Translations under genes and position numbers: made by a program
NCBI GenBank assembly: GCA_017433725.1
Contig: JAFRGQ010000041.1
Coordinates: 1 to 64,000 of the forward strand
Length of the DNA stretch: 64,000 nucleotides
Origin: Lachnospiraceae bacterium
Lineage (GTDB): Bacteria > Bacillota > Clostridia > Lachnospirales > Lachnospiraceae
Direction of reading: 5' to 3'
In this document: piece by piece, positions 33,748 through 42,183 of the stretch
Position numbering within the stretch: the first letter of the stretch is position 1
Layout of the letters: every line of letters begins with the position of its first letter
The notes under the pieces: generated by a model
Seen by the model: the letters and a program-made list of their open reading frames with translations, nothing else
Told to the model about the DNA's origin: nothing
Database searches by the model: none

Positions 33748-33930
33748 TCAAGTCTCGCTCGCGAGACTTGGCGCGGGATTCGGGTCAGCGTTAGCTGACA
33801 TCTTCCAAACCGAATCCCTGCGCATCCTCGCGGAGCGTATATCTCAGTGGGGGATTGACACCCGCCACTGAGACTATTTTGTTGCCCACCGCCTATAGAG
33901 GCGGGGGTCATCTCACACTGAGATATAATA
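33748..33930. repeat. Compound palindromic element (families D and F), upstream of serA
   Basis: Begins with the 30-bp repeat shared exactly with 16602-16631, continues with nested stems (GGATTCGG/CCGAATCC around TCAGC/GCTGA), then TATATCTCAGTG (33838-33849) which can pair either with CCACTGAGA (33868-33876) or with CACTGAGATATA (33915-33926), and a CCGCC/GGCGG hairpin (33888-33903). No gene lies in the 423-base gap 33658-34080 that holds it. Possible structured RNA, or remains of a palindrome-ended mobile element. Confidence 0.6.
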
Positions 33931-33978
33931 CACATGAAAGTATGAATGGGCAAGTTTTTTTTCAAAGCCTCTTTTATA

Positions 33979-34058
33979 TCTACGCAAGCAAAACCTCCTA
34001 CTGTAGGAACTTTGCTTGCGTAGACAAAAAAGAGAGCTGCCAATCAGCGGCAGCTCTC
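33979..34058 (-). terminator. Tandem hairpins ending the fructose operon
   Basis: Nearest fruA, GAGAGCTGCC/GGCAGCTCTC (34032-34058) is followed on the minus strand by six U, a standard terminator. Just beyond is a second, 14-bp hairpin (33979-33992 with 34011-34024) around an inner CCTAC/GTAGG stem. Confidence 0.82.
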
Positions 34059-34080
34059 AAGTTAATTATGAAATTGTGTA

Positions 34081-36018
34081 TCAGCCCTCGTACGGCTTCT
34101 TCCAGAAGGAAAGAATCAGGCAGCCGACGATCGAACCGACAGCGAGTGCTACGAAATACATAACCGGGTTCGTGATGATAGCGATTACCCAGAAGCCGCC
34201 GTGCGGAGCCGGGCTTGCGCAGCCGAACATAGCGGAAATAGCACCTGCGATTGCGGAACCGATGATACAGGACGGAATGACATGAGCCGGGTCAGCAGCT
34301 GCATACGGGATAGCACCTTCGGAGATGAAGGAGAGACCCATGATGTAGTTTACGAGACCAGCCTTCTTGTCAGCCTCTGACCACTTATTCTTGAAGAATG
34401 TTGTGGAAAGAGCGATAACAAGCGGAGGAACCATACCGCCGACCATAACGGAAGCCATGATGATCTTGCCGGCGTCCGTACCTTCAGCCAGCATAGCTGT
34501 ACCGAATACATAAGCCGCTTTGTTGAACGGACCACCCATGTCGATGGACATCATGCCGCCGACGATTGCACCGAGAAGAACCAGGTTGGATGTTCCCATG
34601 CCGTTCAGGACATTGGTCATCGCTGTATTGATCATAGCGAAGATCGGGTTGACCGTGAACATGATAACGCCGATAGCAAGAATACCGATCAGCGGGTAAA
34701 GAAGTACCGGCTTGATACCTTCCAGAGAATCCGGAAGCTTATCGCATGCACCCTCAAGCCACTTAACAAAGAAACCTGCCGCAAAACCTGCGAACAGAGC
34801 GCCGAGGAAACCGCCGCCGACAGCAGCGCCGCCGTTCAGCCAGCCCCAGTTATAACCTGCGTTTGCAAGTGTACCACCGACGAAACCTACAGCAAGACCG
34901 GGTCTGTCAGCGATAGCCATAGCGATGTAACCTGCAAGAATCGGGAGCATGAAGCCAAATGCGTCACCACCGACCTGTTTAAAGAAGTGAGCTGCCGGAG
35001 TAGCGGAACCGAAATCAGCACCTGAATTCGGTGCAAGGAAACCGTCGATCAGGAATGCGATCGCGATCAGGATACCACCGCCGACAACGAACGGAAGCAT
35101 ATGAGATACACCGTTCATGAGGTACTTGTAGAAGGAAGCGCCTGCGCCCTGTCCCTCTCCGCCGGAAGCAGATGCTGCCGGAGCAGATCCGTCGAGGATA
35201 GGTGCCTCATTGTTGATGATCTTGTTGATGAGTTCTTCAGGCTTATTGATACCTGCGGAAACAGATGTCTGATAAACCTGCTTGCCGCCGAAACGTGCAA
35301 GATCGATCGTCTTGTCAGCAGCGATGATGATACCCTTGGCGTTGGCAATTTCCTCAGCCGTAAGGACGTTCTTCGCACCGACAGATCCCTGTGTCTCAGC
35401 CTTCAGCTTAAGACCCATCTCTGCTGCCTTCTTCTCGAGTGCTTCAGCTGCCATGTAGGTATGAGCAATACCTGTCGGGCAGGCTGTGATTGCAAGAATG
35501 TCATAGCCCTGGGAAACGCCTGATGCTGCAGCAGCTTCCTTAGCGTCTTCCTCAGCCAGCTTCTCATTCTCTGCCTTATCAACGATCGCACGGAACTCTT
35601 CAACAGTCTTTGCATTTCTCAGAGAATCTGTGAAATCATCATCCATGAGCAGCATGGAGAGACGGGAAAGAACTTCCAGATGAACGTTCTCTTTCGTGTT
35701 CGGAGCTGCGATCAGGAAAATGATGTTGGACGGCTCTCCGTCCGGTGCCTCGTAATCTACGCCGTTCGGAAGTGTCATAGCTGCAAGACCCGGAGCCTTG
35801 ACAGCGTCTGTCTTTGCGTGCGGGATAGCGATACCGTCGCCGATACCTGTTGTGCTTTCCTGCTCACGGGCAATAACAGCGGCTTTATATTTTTCCTTAT
35901 CTGTTACGTTACCCTCTTTTGCCATGAGGTCTACCATCTGGTTGATGGCATCCATCTTGTCGGTTGCGCTTCCGCCGAGCTTAATACCTTCCGGCTTCAG
36001 CAAATCAGTAATTCTCAT
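34081..36018 (-). CDS. fruA: Fructose-specific PTS enzyme IIABC
   Basis: A 645-residue fused PTS permease. IIA (about 1-150) has phospho-acceptor His67 in IAIPHAKT; IIB (about 170-270) has Cys180 in TACPTGIAHTYMAAEAL; IIC (about 295-640) has the membrane helices, with GGPFNKAAYVFG. It takes up fructose as fructose 1-phosphate across the cytoplasmic membrane. ATG at 36018 (MRITDLL) is preferred to 36024 because GGAGG lies 7 bases before it but almost touches the earlier ATG. It follows fruK by 316 bases and has its own promoter and two operator-like palindromes. Terminator follows at once. Confidence 0.93.
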   Translation of the reverse strand: MRITDLLKPEGIKLGGSATDKMDAINQMVDLMAKEGNVTDKEKYKAAVIAREQESTTGIGDGIAIPHAKTDAVKAPGLAAMTLPNGVDYEAPDGEPSNIIFLIAAPNTKENVHLEVLSRLSMLLMDDDFTDSLRNAKTVEEFRAIVDKAENEKLAEEDAKEAAAASGVSQGYDILAITACPTGIAHTYMAAEALEKKAAEMGLKLKAETQGSVGAKNVLTAEEIANAKGIIIAADKTIDLARFGGKQVYQTSVSAGINKPEELINKIINNEAPILDGSAPAASASGGEGQGAGASFYKYLMNGVSHMLPFVVGGGILIAIAFLIDGFLAPNSGADFGSATPAAHFFKQVGGDAFGFMLPILAGYIAMAIADRPGLAVGFVGGTLANAGYNWGWLNGGAAVGGGFLGALFAGFAAGFFVKWLEGACDKLPDSLEGIKPVLLYPLIGILAIGVIMFTVNPIFAMINTAMTNVLNGMGTSNLVLLGAIVGGMMSIDMGGPFNKAAYVFGTAMLAEGTDAGKIIMASVMVGGMVPPLVIALSTTFFKNKWSEADKKAGLVNYIMGLSFISEGAIPYAAADPAHVIPSCIIGSAIAGAISAMFGCASPAPHGGFWVIAIITNPVMYFVALAVGSIVGCLILSFWKKPYEG

Positions 36019-36098
36019 TCCCATTCCTCCTTTTTTCTTTATTGACGCAATCCGGAATCAAATCACGCAATATATTGATATATACCGGTTTAAACATC

Positions 36099-36135
36099 TG
36101 TGCAATTTGCACATAACGTATGTGTGATTTGTACA
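36099..36135. promoter_or_regulatory. Tandem 15-bp operator-like palindromes at the fruA promoter
   Basis: TGTGCAATTTGCACA (36099-36113, 7-bp arms around one base) and TGTGTGATTTGTACA (36121-36135, 13 of 15 identical), 22 bp apart. With the start of transcription expected near 36130, the second covers it and the first lies just downstream, an arrangement for repression. FruR is the obvious but unproven binder. Confidence 0.6.
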
Positions 36136-36136
36136 T

Positions 36137-36165
36137 AGTATATACGATTTTCGACAAATGTTCAA
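36137..36165 (-). promoter_or_regulatory. Sigma-A promoter of fruA
   Basis: On the minus strand TTGAAC (36165-36160), 17 bases, TATACT (36142-36137). It gives fruA a transcript independent of fruR-fruK, with a leader of about 110 bases. Confidence 0.65.
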
Positions 36166-36282
36166 CCCGATGTATTATATCCTTAAAGTATATATACTGT
36201 TCCTTCTTTTGCGGATATGAACAGTTTCATCTCCGGCGTTCAGGCGCTGAAGCACCTCATCCTTATTATGATCAAGACGCCG

Positions 36283-36319
36283 AAAGTCGATTACGGATTG
36301 TTTCGTGCTATCGCACTCC
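36283..36319 (-). repeat. Short double-hairpin repeat (family E), copy 2
   Basis: GTCGATTACGGATTGTTTCG and TGCTATCGCACTCC, close to 26784-26823. It starts 16 bases beyond the fruK stop, again at the 3' end of a leftward gene. Confidence 0.65.
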
Positions 36320-36334
36320 AGCAATCCTATCATA

Positions 36335-37249
36335 TCATTCAATTACAGGAAGATTTGCCAGAAGTGCCTCGACTTCCGGTCTTGTTGCAAGATCCGGTGA
36401 GAACGCGCTTGCGGAACCGGTGCACAGACCCATGCGGAATGCTGTCATGTAGTCGTTGGACTCGATCATACCTGTCACGAATCCTGCAACCATAGAATCG
36501 CCTGCACCTACGGAGTTGACAACAGTGCCCTTCGGTGCCGGGCTCTTTAATACGTCACCCTTCTCAGAGATGAATACCGCACCTTCACCTGCCATGGAGA
36601 TAAGAACGTTGCGGGCGCCCTCTTCCTGGAGTTTCTTAGCGTACGGGATAACCTCATCCTGTGTCTTCAGAGTAACACCGTAGATGTCACCAAGCTCATG
36701 ATTGTTCGGCTTGATCAGGAATGGATGATATTTCAAAACGTTTACAAGCAGTGCACGCTCAGCATCAACAACGATGTCGATTCCGCGGCCTTCCAGTCTG
36801 GACATAATTCTCTCATACATATCGCCCGGAAGAGTATTCGGTACACTGCCGGAGATAATGAGGATGTCGCCTTCCTTGAGATTATCGAGCTGCTTGTAGA
36901 GAGCCTGGATGTCTTCTTCTGTGATGTTCGGTCCCTGGCCGTTGATCTCAGATTCCTCATTGGATTTAACCTTGACATTGATTCTGGAAAGACCTTCCTT
37001 AACCTCGATAAAATCGGAAGCTACGCCGAATTTAGCAAGTCTTGCTGCAATTTCACGACCTGTAAAACCTGCCATAAATCCGAGTGCTGTACTCTCATGA
37101 CCAAGATTCTTCAGAACGATTGAAACATTGATTCCCTTTCCGCCGGGAAGAATGTTTTCGTAATACGTACGATTGATCACGCCGAGACGAAGATTTTCCA
37201 CTCTGATAATATAATCCAGAGACGGGTTGAATGTTACCGTGTAAATCAT
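36335..37249 (-). CDS. fruK: 1-phosphofructokinase
   Basis: A 304-residue PfkB-family kinase. Signature 1 GGKGINVSIVLKNLG at about 36-50, signature 2 VVNSVGAGDSMVAGFVTG near 240 with the catalytic Asp, N-terminus MIYTVTFNPSLDYI. It phosphorylates fructose 1-phosphate from FruA to fructose 1,6-bisphosphate. Its ATG overlaps the fruR stop (ATGA), and GGAGGTG sits inside the end of fruR, so translation is coupled. A family E repeat follows its stop. Confidence 0.93.
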   Translation of the reverse strand: MIYTVTFNPSLDYIIRVENLRLGVINRTYYENILPGGKGINVSIVLKNLGHESTALGFMAGFTGREIAARLAKFGVASDFIEVKEGLSRINVKVKSNEESEINGQGPNITEEDIQALYKQLDNLKEGDILIISGSVPNTLPGDMYERIMSRLEGRGIDIVVDAERALLVNVLKYHPFLIKPNNHELGDIYGVTLKTQDEVIPYAKKLQEEGARNVLISMAGEGAVFISEKGDVLKSPAPKGTVVNSVGAGDSMVAGFVTGMIESNDYMTAFRMGLCTGSASAFSPDLATRPEVEALLANLPVIE

Positions 37250-37995
37250 TTTGTCACCTCCATTATATTTTCGTATTTTTTATATTTTTTGTCCGTCAGT
37301 TTTCCGGTGATCACAACTGCATCCTCAAAATCCGCAAAAGTCACAGGTGATACGACCGAGAACTTACTCCGGTCACATAAAATATACCTCTTTGTCGTCT
37401 GACCCATCGAAATGCGCTTCATCATAGCTTCATTCTGGTCAGGCGTTGTGAAACCATCCTCTGCTGAGACGCCGTTCGTCCCCCAGAATCCAATCGTAAA
37501 GTGAAGTTTTCTCAAATACTCGGCAGCTTCTGCCCCGACAACAGCCTCCGTCGTGCCTTTTACCTCGCCGCCTGTCAAAAATGTCTTGAATCCTTTTCTT
37601 ACCAGCTTTCGCGCGTTGGTAAGTGAATTTGTTATATAGGTTGCGTTCTGCTCCCTGATGCAGTCCACCAGCATCTCCGTCGTCGTGCCGGCATCTATAT
37701 AGACGTAGTCCCCGGGGCTGATCAGCTCAGCGGCATACCTGGCTATGTCCATCTTTTCATCACTGTTCATCAGATACTTTTCGTCCATCGTCAGATCTTT
37801 TCCAACATACTGTGTCCCTATGCTGGTAGCTCCTCCGTGAACCTTGATCAGTTTGCCGAGTGAATTCAGCTGCGTGAGATCTCTTCGTATTGTAGATGCA
37901 GAAACACCGAGACGTTTTTCCAGTTCGGGAACCGATACTGCTTTTTCCCTCTCGACCAGCTCCAGTATCGCTCCCCAGCGTTCTTCTGTCAGCAT
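37246..37995 (-). CDS. fruR: DeoR-family regulator of the fructose operon
   Basis: A 249-residue DeoR/GlpR regulator. Residues 1-58 hold the helix-turn-helix with VPELEKRLGVSASTIRRDLTQL; the rest is the sugar-phosphate sensing domain (YVYIDAGTTTEMLVDCI, TFLTGGEVKGTTEAVVG, CDRSKFSVVSPVTFADF). By its position before fruK and fruA it should sense a fructose phosphate and repress the operon. The symbol follows the operon context. Candidate binding sites: repeats at 38051-38074 and 38184-38220, and the palindromes before fruA. Confidence 0.87.
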   Translation of the reverse strand: MLTEERWGAILELVEREKAVSVPELEKRLGVSASTIRRDLTQLNSLGKLIKVHGGATSIGTQYVGKDLTMDEKYLMNSDEKMDIARYAAELISPGDYVYIDAGTTTEMLVDCIREQNATYITNSLTNARKLVRKGFKTFLTGGEVKGTTEAVVGAEAAEYLRKLHFTIGFWGTNGVSAEDGFTTPDQNEAMMKRISMGQTTKRYILCDRSKFSVVSPVTFADFEDAVVITGKLTDKKYKKYENIMEVTK

Positions 37996-38050
37996 TTAGT
38001 CAACTCACACTCCTTTTTTGATCTGCACCTATCATACCACCACACATAAT

Positions 38051-38220
38051 CAAATTCAATCATTTTCAATCACGAATAATCCCCAAATATTACTACCCAT
38101 TTTTGTGGAATTTGTTTAAAAAATTCTACTTTTTAAATGCTTGTAGGAATCACTCTGCCCATCTTTGACCATTCACCAACAATTTATTTTCATTTTCATG
38201 CTCACTTTTGCTCATTTCTG
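38051..38220. promoter_or_regulatory. Short direct repeats upstream of fruR (operator candidates)
   Basis: CAAATTCAATCATTTTCAATCACG-like direct repeats (CAATCATTTTCAATCA core, 38056-38071) and TTTTCATTTTCATGCTCA with TTTTGCTCATTTCTG (38188-38220). Repeats of about 10-bp period with T4CA are common at DeoR-family operators. No clear -35/-10 pair is seen. Confidence 0.4.
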
Positions 38221-38348
38221 TTAAACGTAAATATTTCGTATATTCGACCCCACAAAATTAGTTTACCATAATATACCGATTTGTTCAGACATATGTGCGG
38301 GCTACTTGGAAAGCCACGGTGCCTTCCTTCTTAAAAATGCACAAAAAA

Positions 38349-38527
38349 AGTGAGGGACTCTCGCATTTAACAGTGTCGGCACAATATTTTCCAGACATTG
38401 ATATCAAGAACACCTCGGCGTTCTTGCCGCGCTGCGCATGGTGCGAAGCACCTTCCTTAATGCGCAGCTGCGATCCGCCTGCTGTAATATATTGTGACTT
38501 CACCGGGTGCGAAAGCCCCTCTTTACT
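38349..38527. repeat. Two-tier intergenic hairpin (family H), copy 3, interrupted by a family A repeat
   Basis: Outer arms GAGGGACTCTCGCA (38352-38365) and TGCGAAAGCCCCTC (38508-38521) and the right inner part AATATATTGTGACTTCACC (38486-38504) match the other family H copies. Between left and right inner arms lies a family A element (38406-38478). It is in the 603-base gap between fruR and the TPR gene; the rest of the gap holds only the AT-rich fruR control region. Confidence 0.65.
38406..38478 (+). repeat. Intergenic hairpin repeat (family A), copy 2, nested in family H
   Basis: AAGAACACC-TC-GGCGTTCTT hairpin, CCGCG, hairpin GCTGCGCAT...ATGCGCAGC with an inner GGTGC-GAA-GCACC, then CTGCGATCCGCC. 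Sits inside the loop region of a family H hairpin. Confidence 0.65.
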
Positions 38528-38598
38528 CCGGCACGAAGGCGTCAGCCTGCACATTTCATGCATGAGATAACTCCTCTTATTGTCCGGTTCAATAGTTC

Positions 38599-39633
38599 CT
38601 ATCGGGTACTCAGGAACTCATTTTCTCTTATTCCGGCTTCATCCGTCGGATATTTCTGTACAAATGCCGCCGCCTGCGCCTTCGCAGAACTCCAATCCTT
38701 CAGATGCTCGTACACGATAATTCTGTTGTACATAAGTCCGCGATCCGCTTCGGCGTCATTCAGTTCAAGGCCGGCATTGATATTGTTAAGAGCCGACTCG
38801 TAATTGTCTTCCTCCATGTCACACATGGCAAGACCGTTATAGGCCGCAGCCGCATTGCTGCCGTTAATGATATGCTCATTGAACATCGCTCTGGCGTCAG
38901 CCGTCAGTCCCATAGAAAGGTACACTCTTCCGAGCAGAAGAATGGAAGCGCTATCTGACGGATCCTCATCGAGTGCCGATATCAGATTGGTCTTCGACTC
39001 CTCATAATTCTGCAGGTAATAATGAACAAGTCCCTTATTATAATAGTCCTTTTCAGAATCGCTGACGATCTGAAGCGCTCTTTCAAGAAAGCTGCTTCCA
39101 TCCGCCTTCTTATCATGAGAAGCATACACCTCGTAGATGTTGATAAAGAGGTCGTAGTCCTCGCTCAGAGAAGCTGCCCTGTCAAAATCCTCCGATGCTG
39201 CCTCCGTATTCCCGAGGTCCATGTACAACTTCCCCCGGAGATAAAGCACATCCGGACTGGCGTCACGGGCTACGATTCCGTTATAGATCTCAAGAGCCTT
39301 GTCATCCTCACCGTGATGCTGCCTGCAGTAAGCCAGATAGAGTTCCACATCTCTGGTATACTCTGCGCTCTGGGCATCCGCATAGAGGAGCGCCTTCTCA
39401 AAGGAAATGCAGGCGTCTGCATACATTCCCTGATTGATCTGGCAGATTCCCATGCCGCGGTAGCCCTCCGAAACGTAGCGACCTGTCTCCGTGACTTCAC
39501 TATAAATTGCTTCTGCTTCCTCATAGTTCCCGGCTTCAAGCTTCTCACCTGCTTTCGAGATCAGATTGGCCGAAGCCCCGCAACCGGAAAGAATGAGTAC
39601 AGATGTGAACAATAATACAGCTAATTTCTTCAA
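38599..39633 (-). CDS. TPR-repeat lipoprotein
   Basis: A 344-residue lipoprotein with a TTG start (GGAGG 5 bases before it; no ATG nearby). Signal MKKLAVLLFTSVLILSGCGAS with lipobox LSGC (Cys18). The mature part is about eight tetratricopeptide repeats, for example LEAGNYEEAEAIYSEVTETG, PDVLYLRGKLYMDLGNTEAA and SASILLLGRVYLSMGLTADA. TPR proteins are scaffolds for other proteins, here outside the membrane. It follows glmM by 14 bases, so it is co-transcribed; partner unknown. Confidence 0.85.
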   Translation of the reverse strand: MKKLAVLLFTSVLILSGCGASANLISKAGEKLEAGNYEEAEAIYSEVTETGRYVSEGYRGMGICQINQGMYADACISFEKALLYADAQSAEYTRDVELYLAYCRQHHGEDDKALEIYNGIVARDASPDVLYLRGKLYMDLGNTEAASEDFDRAASLSEDYDLFINIYEVYASHDKKADGSSFLERALQIVSDSEKDYYNKGLVHYYLQNYEESKTNLISALDEDPSDSASILLLGRVYLSMGLTADARAMFNEHIINGSNAAAAYNGLAMCDMEEDNYESALNNINAGLELNDAEADRGLMYNRIIVYEHLKDWSSAKAQAAAFVQKYPTDEAGIRENEFLSTR

Positions 39634-39647
39634 TATATCCTCCGATG

Positions 39648-41003
39648 TCAGTCTATCGCAAGTCCTTCCTGATAAATGACTTTGACGACTTTATCCACCA
39701 TTTCGTGGCAGATGGCATTTGTACCGGCCTCCACCATTACGCGAATAAGGGGTTCCGTACCGCTTTCACGAACAAGGATGCGTCCGTCTTTACCGAGTTC
39801 ATCGGCAACTTTCTTAACTGCTTCCTGTACGGCAGGATTTGCCTGGGCAGCAGCCTTGTCATGAACTTTAACGTTCTTGAGTACCTGTGGATATACCTTC
39901 ATTTCCGAAGCGAGGGTAGAAAGAGAAGCCTTCTTATCAAGCATAGTCTGCATGACCATGAGTGATGTCAGGATACCGTCGCCTGTCGTAGCATATTTGC
40001 TGAAAATGATATGTCCGGACTGCTCTCCTCCGATGCGGTAGCCGTTCGTGAGCATGTTTTCTGCAACATATTTATCTCCGACCGCAGTCTGAACATAGCT
40101 GATTCCTTCACGGTCAAGTGCTTTATACAGACCGAGGTTTGACATAACTGTCGTGACGACCATGTTGTCCTTCAGCTGACCGTTCTCGTACATGGATTTG
40201 CCGCAGATGTACATGATATGATCGCCGTTTATGATATTTCCCTGATCGTCGATGCAGAGGCATCTGTCAGCATCGCCGTCGTAGGCAAATCCCACATCGA
40301 GTCCGTTGTCCATGACGAAATTCTGAAGAGCTTCAATGTGTGTGGATCCGCAGCCGCGGTTGATATTTGTGCCGTCAGGTGCATTGCCCATAACATATGT
40401 CTTAGCTCCGAGAGCATCAAAAACACTCTTGGCGATTGAGGAGGCGCTTCCGTTCGCGCAGTCAAGACCGATTCTCTTGGACTTGAAGCTACGGGTCGGG
40501 ATAGAAATCAGATAGCCGATATAGCGGTTTCTTCCCGCTGAAAAGTCGATTGTGCGTCCGATACCCTCGCGCGTTGCGTACGGAATCTCCTCGACCAGAC
40601 CATCGATATATGCTTCGATCTTCTCCTCGATCTCTGCCTCGATCTTCTGACCGTTGGAGCGCATGATCTTGATGCCGTTGTCATAGAAAGGATTGTGGCT
40701 GGCTGAGATCATAATACCGCAGTCTAAATTCTCTGTACGAACAACATATGAAACCGACGGCGTAGTCGTAACATGGAGCAGATAAACATCCGCACCTGAA
40801 GAAGTAAGACCTGCCGAGAGAGCATCCTCCAGCATATAGCTGCTTCTTCTCGTGTCCTTGCCGATTGCGATCTGCGCTTTTCCGTCCTCATGCATCTGAC
40901 CGTAATACCATCCGAGATAACGTCCGACCTTAAATGCTTTCTCTGCAGTAAGCGTCTTGTTAGCTTCTCCGCGGAAACCGTCTGTACCGAAATACTTTCC
41001 CAT
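39648..41003 (-). CDS. glmM: Phosphoglucosamine mutase
   Basis: A 451-residue alpha-D-phosphohexomutase. Active-site Ser102 in MISASHNPFYDNG, Mg-binding DGDADRC near 240, sugar-binding GGEQSGH near 325 and phosphate-binding RESGTEPLIRVM near 420; N-terminal YFGTDGFRG. It converts glucosamine 6-phosphate to the 1-phosphate for UDP-GlcNAc and wall synthesis. AGGAGG precedes the ATG. Upstream is a nucleotidyltransferase gene, consistent with activated-sugar metabolism. Confidence 0.93.
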   Translation of the reverse strand: MGKYFGTDGFRGEANKTLTAEKAFKVGRYLGWYYGQMHEDGKAQIAIGKDTRRSSYMLEDALSAGLTSSGADVYLLHVTTTPSVSYVVRTENLDCGIMISASHNPFYDNGIKIMRSNGQKIEAEIEEKIEAYIDGLVEEIPYATREGIGRTIDFSAGRNRYIGYLISIPTRSFKSKRIGLDCANGSASSIAKSVFDALGAKTYVMGNAPDGTNINRGCGSTHIEALQNFVMDNGLDVGFAYDGDADRCLCIDDQGNIINGDHIMYICGKSMYENGQLKDNMVVTTVMSNLGLYKALDREGISYVQTAVGDKYVAENMLTNGYRIGGEQSGHIIFSKYATTGDGILTSLMVMQTMLDKKASLSTLASEMKVYPQVLKNVKVHDKAAAQANPAVQEAVKKVADELGKDGRILVRESGTEPLIRVMVEAGTNAICHEMVDKVVKVIYQEGLAID

Positions 41004-41022
41004 AATAACTCCTCCTGTTTAT

Positions 41023-41051
41023 AAATTTCATTTTACGCATTCATCTCACGA
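41023..41051 (+). repeat. Family C repeat, right-half fragment
   Basis: AAATTTCATTTTACGCATTC and ATCTCACGA match the right half of 51953-52017 and of the minus strand of 1-65. It lies just ahead of glmM. The left hairpin half is missing here. Confidence 0.55.
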
Positions 41052-41166
41052 TAAAGCACGAGACATCTGCGTCAAAAGCTAAACATATCATTTTCGCCCC
41101 GAAATTATGTCAACAGATGCTGATACATATGCTGCAAAAGTTCATGCAGGCGGAACTTACGTCACA

Positions 41167-42084
41167 TCAAAAGAGCGGTGACTTATAAACTCCGGCTTTG
41201 ACCAGCTTCTCAAAGGACTCCTTCACAAAAGCTTTGTCTTCCTTATAAGTAACTCCGAACCACTGATCGTCTGTGCGCAGTACTTTGACAACAGCTCTTC
41301 CGTTGCTGAGCATATCGTCGACAATAATCGGAAGCAGGTACTCTGCCTTCAGCTCATTGCCTTCAATTGTCTTAAGGAATTCCGGGAATCCCTTTTCCAG
41401 TTCCTTGACAATGGACTGGGAGAATCCCCACATATTCATCGATACCAGGCTCTCCGGATCCACTTCGACCAGCCCGTTTTCAGTCTGTACAGCAGCGCCT
41501 TCACCGTTCTTAACAATATCCTTCGTCTCATCGATTCCGATCAGATTGCCTTCGTCGTCGCGGCGGCAGATTCCGCGTGTAACGCCGCCGTTATCTGAGA
41601 GGGTATTCTTCAGAACAAAGCCTGCCATGTAAATCTTCTCAATATCTTCTGCGGAGGCATCATCGGCTGTCAGTACATTGTAAAGAAGCTTAAAGCCCTC
41701 TTTTCCGTAATAATCATCTGCGTTGATGACCGCGAACGGCTCACTGATCACATCACGGGCGGCAAGTACAGCCTGACCTGTTCCCCACGGTTTTTTGCGT
41801 CCTTCCGGAACGGAAAAACCTTCCGGCAGATCATCCATAGCCTGGTAAGCGTACGCCACCTCAACGACCTTGCTGATCCGGTCGCCGATGATTCTGCGGA
41901 AATCTTCGTCCAGATCCCTGCGAATGATAAATACGACTTTGCTGAATCCTGCTTCGATTGCATCATGGATAGAGTAATCCATAATAATCTCGCCATTCGG
42001 TCCAACCGGCTCAAGCTGCTTGATCCCGCCTCCGAAACGGCTGCCGATACCGGCAGCAAGAATTACAAGTGCTGCTTTCTTCAT
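41167..42084 (-). CDS. Sugar-phosphate nucleotidyltransferase family protein
   Basis: A 305-residue nucleotidyltransferase. N-terminal LVILAAGIGSRFGGGIKQLEPVGPNGEIIMDY carries the GxGxRF-like nucleotide loop; VINADDYYGKEGF at about 117 has the metal Asp; NMWGFSQSIVKELEKGFPEFL follows near 220. It makes NDP-sugars from sugar 1-phosphate and NTP, or alternatively a related nucleotidyl product; the sugar is not known. AGGAGG precedes the ATG. Lies between prfA and glmM on the same strand. Confidence 0.82.
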   Translation of the reverse strand: MKKAALVILAAGIGSRFGGGIKQLEPVGPNGEIIMDYSIHDAIEAGFSKVVFIIRRDLDEDFRRIIGDRISKVVEVAYAYQAMDDLPEGFSVPEGRKKPWGTGQAVLAARDVISEPFAVINADDYYGKEGFKLLYNVLTADDASAEDIEKIYMAGFVLKNTLSDNGGVTRGICRRDDEGNLIGIDETKDIVKNGEGAAVQTENGLVEVDPESLVSMNMWGFSQSIVKELEKGFPEFLKTIEGNELKAEYLLPIIVDDMLSNGRAVVKVLRTDDQWFGVTYKEDKAFVKESFEKLVKAGVYKSPLF

Positions 42085-42118
42085 GATATTTTACCTCCTG
42101 AAAATACTTTCTTTATTA

Positions 42119-42183
42119 TAGAGTAACTACTCAACACCCCCATTCGCAGGCGCTTCGCGCCTTGCTCATGTTGAATAGTTACA
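42119..42183 (-). terminator. Two-tier hairpin after prfA
   Basis: GTAACTA..CAACA (42122 region) and TGTTGA.TAGTTAC (42169-42182) pair as an outer stem, with AGGCGC/GCGCCT inside. It begins within the prfA stop codon. No strong T-run follows, so it may be a processing or weak termination site. Confidence 0.5.

Noticed and set aside
36120-36495. Rightward small frames over the fruK end
   Set aside because: They overlap the fruK 3' end, the repeat and the fruA promoter, without a start signal.
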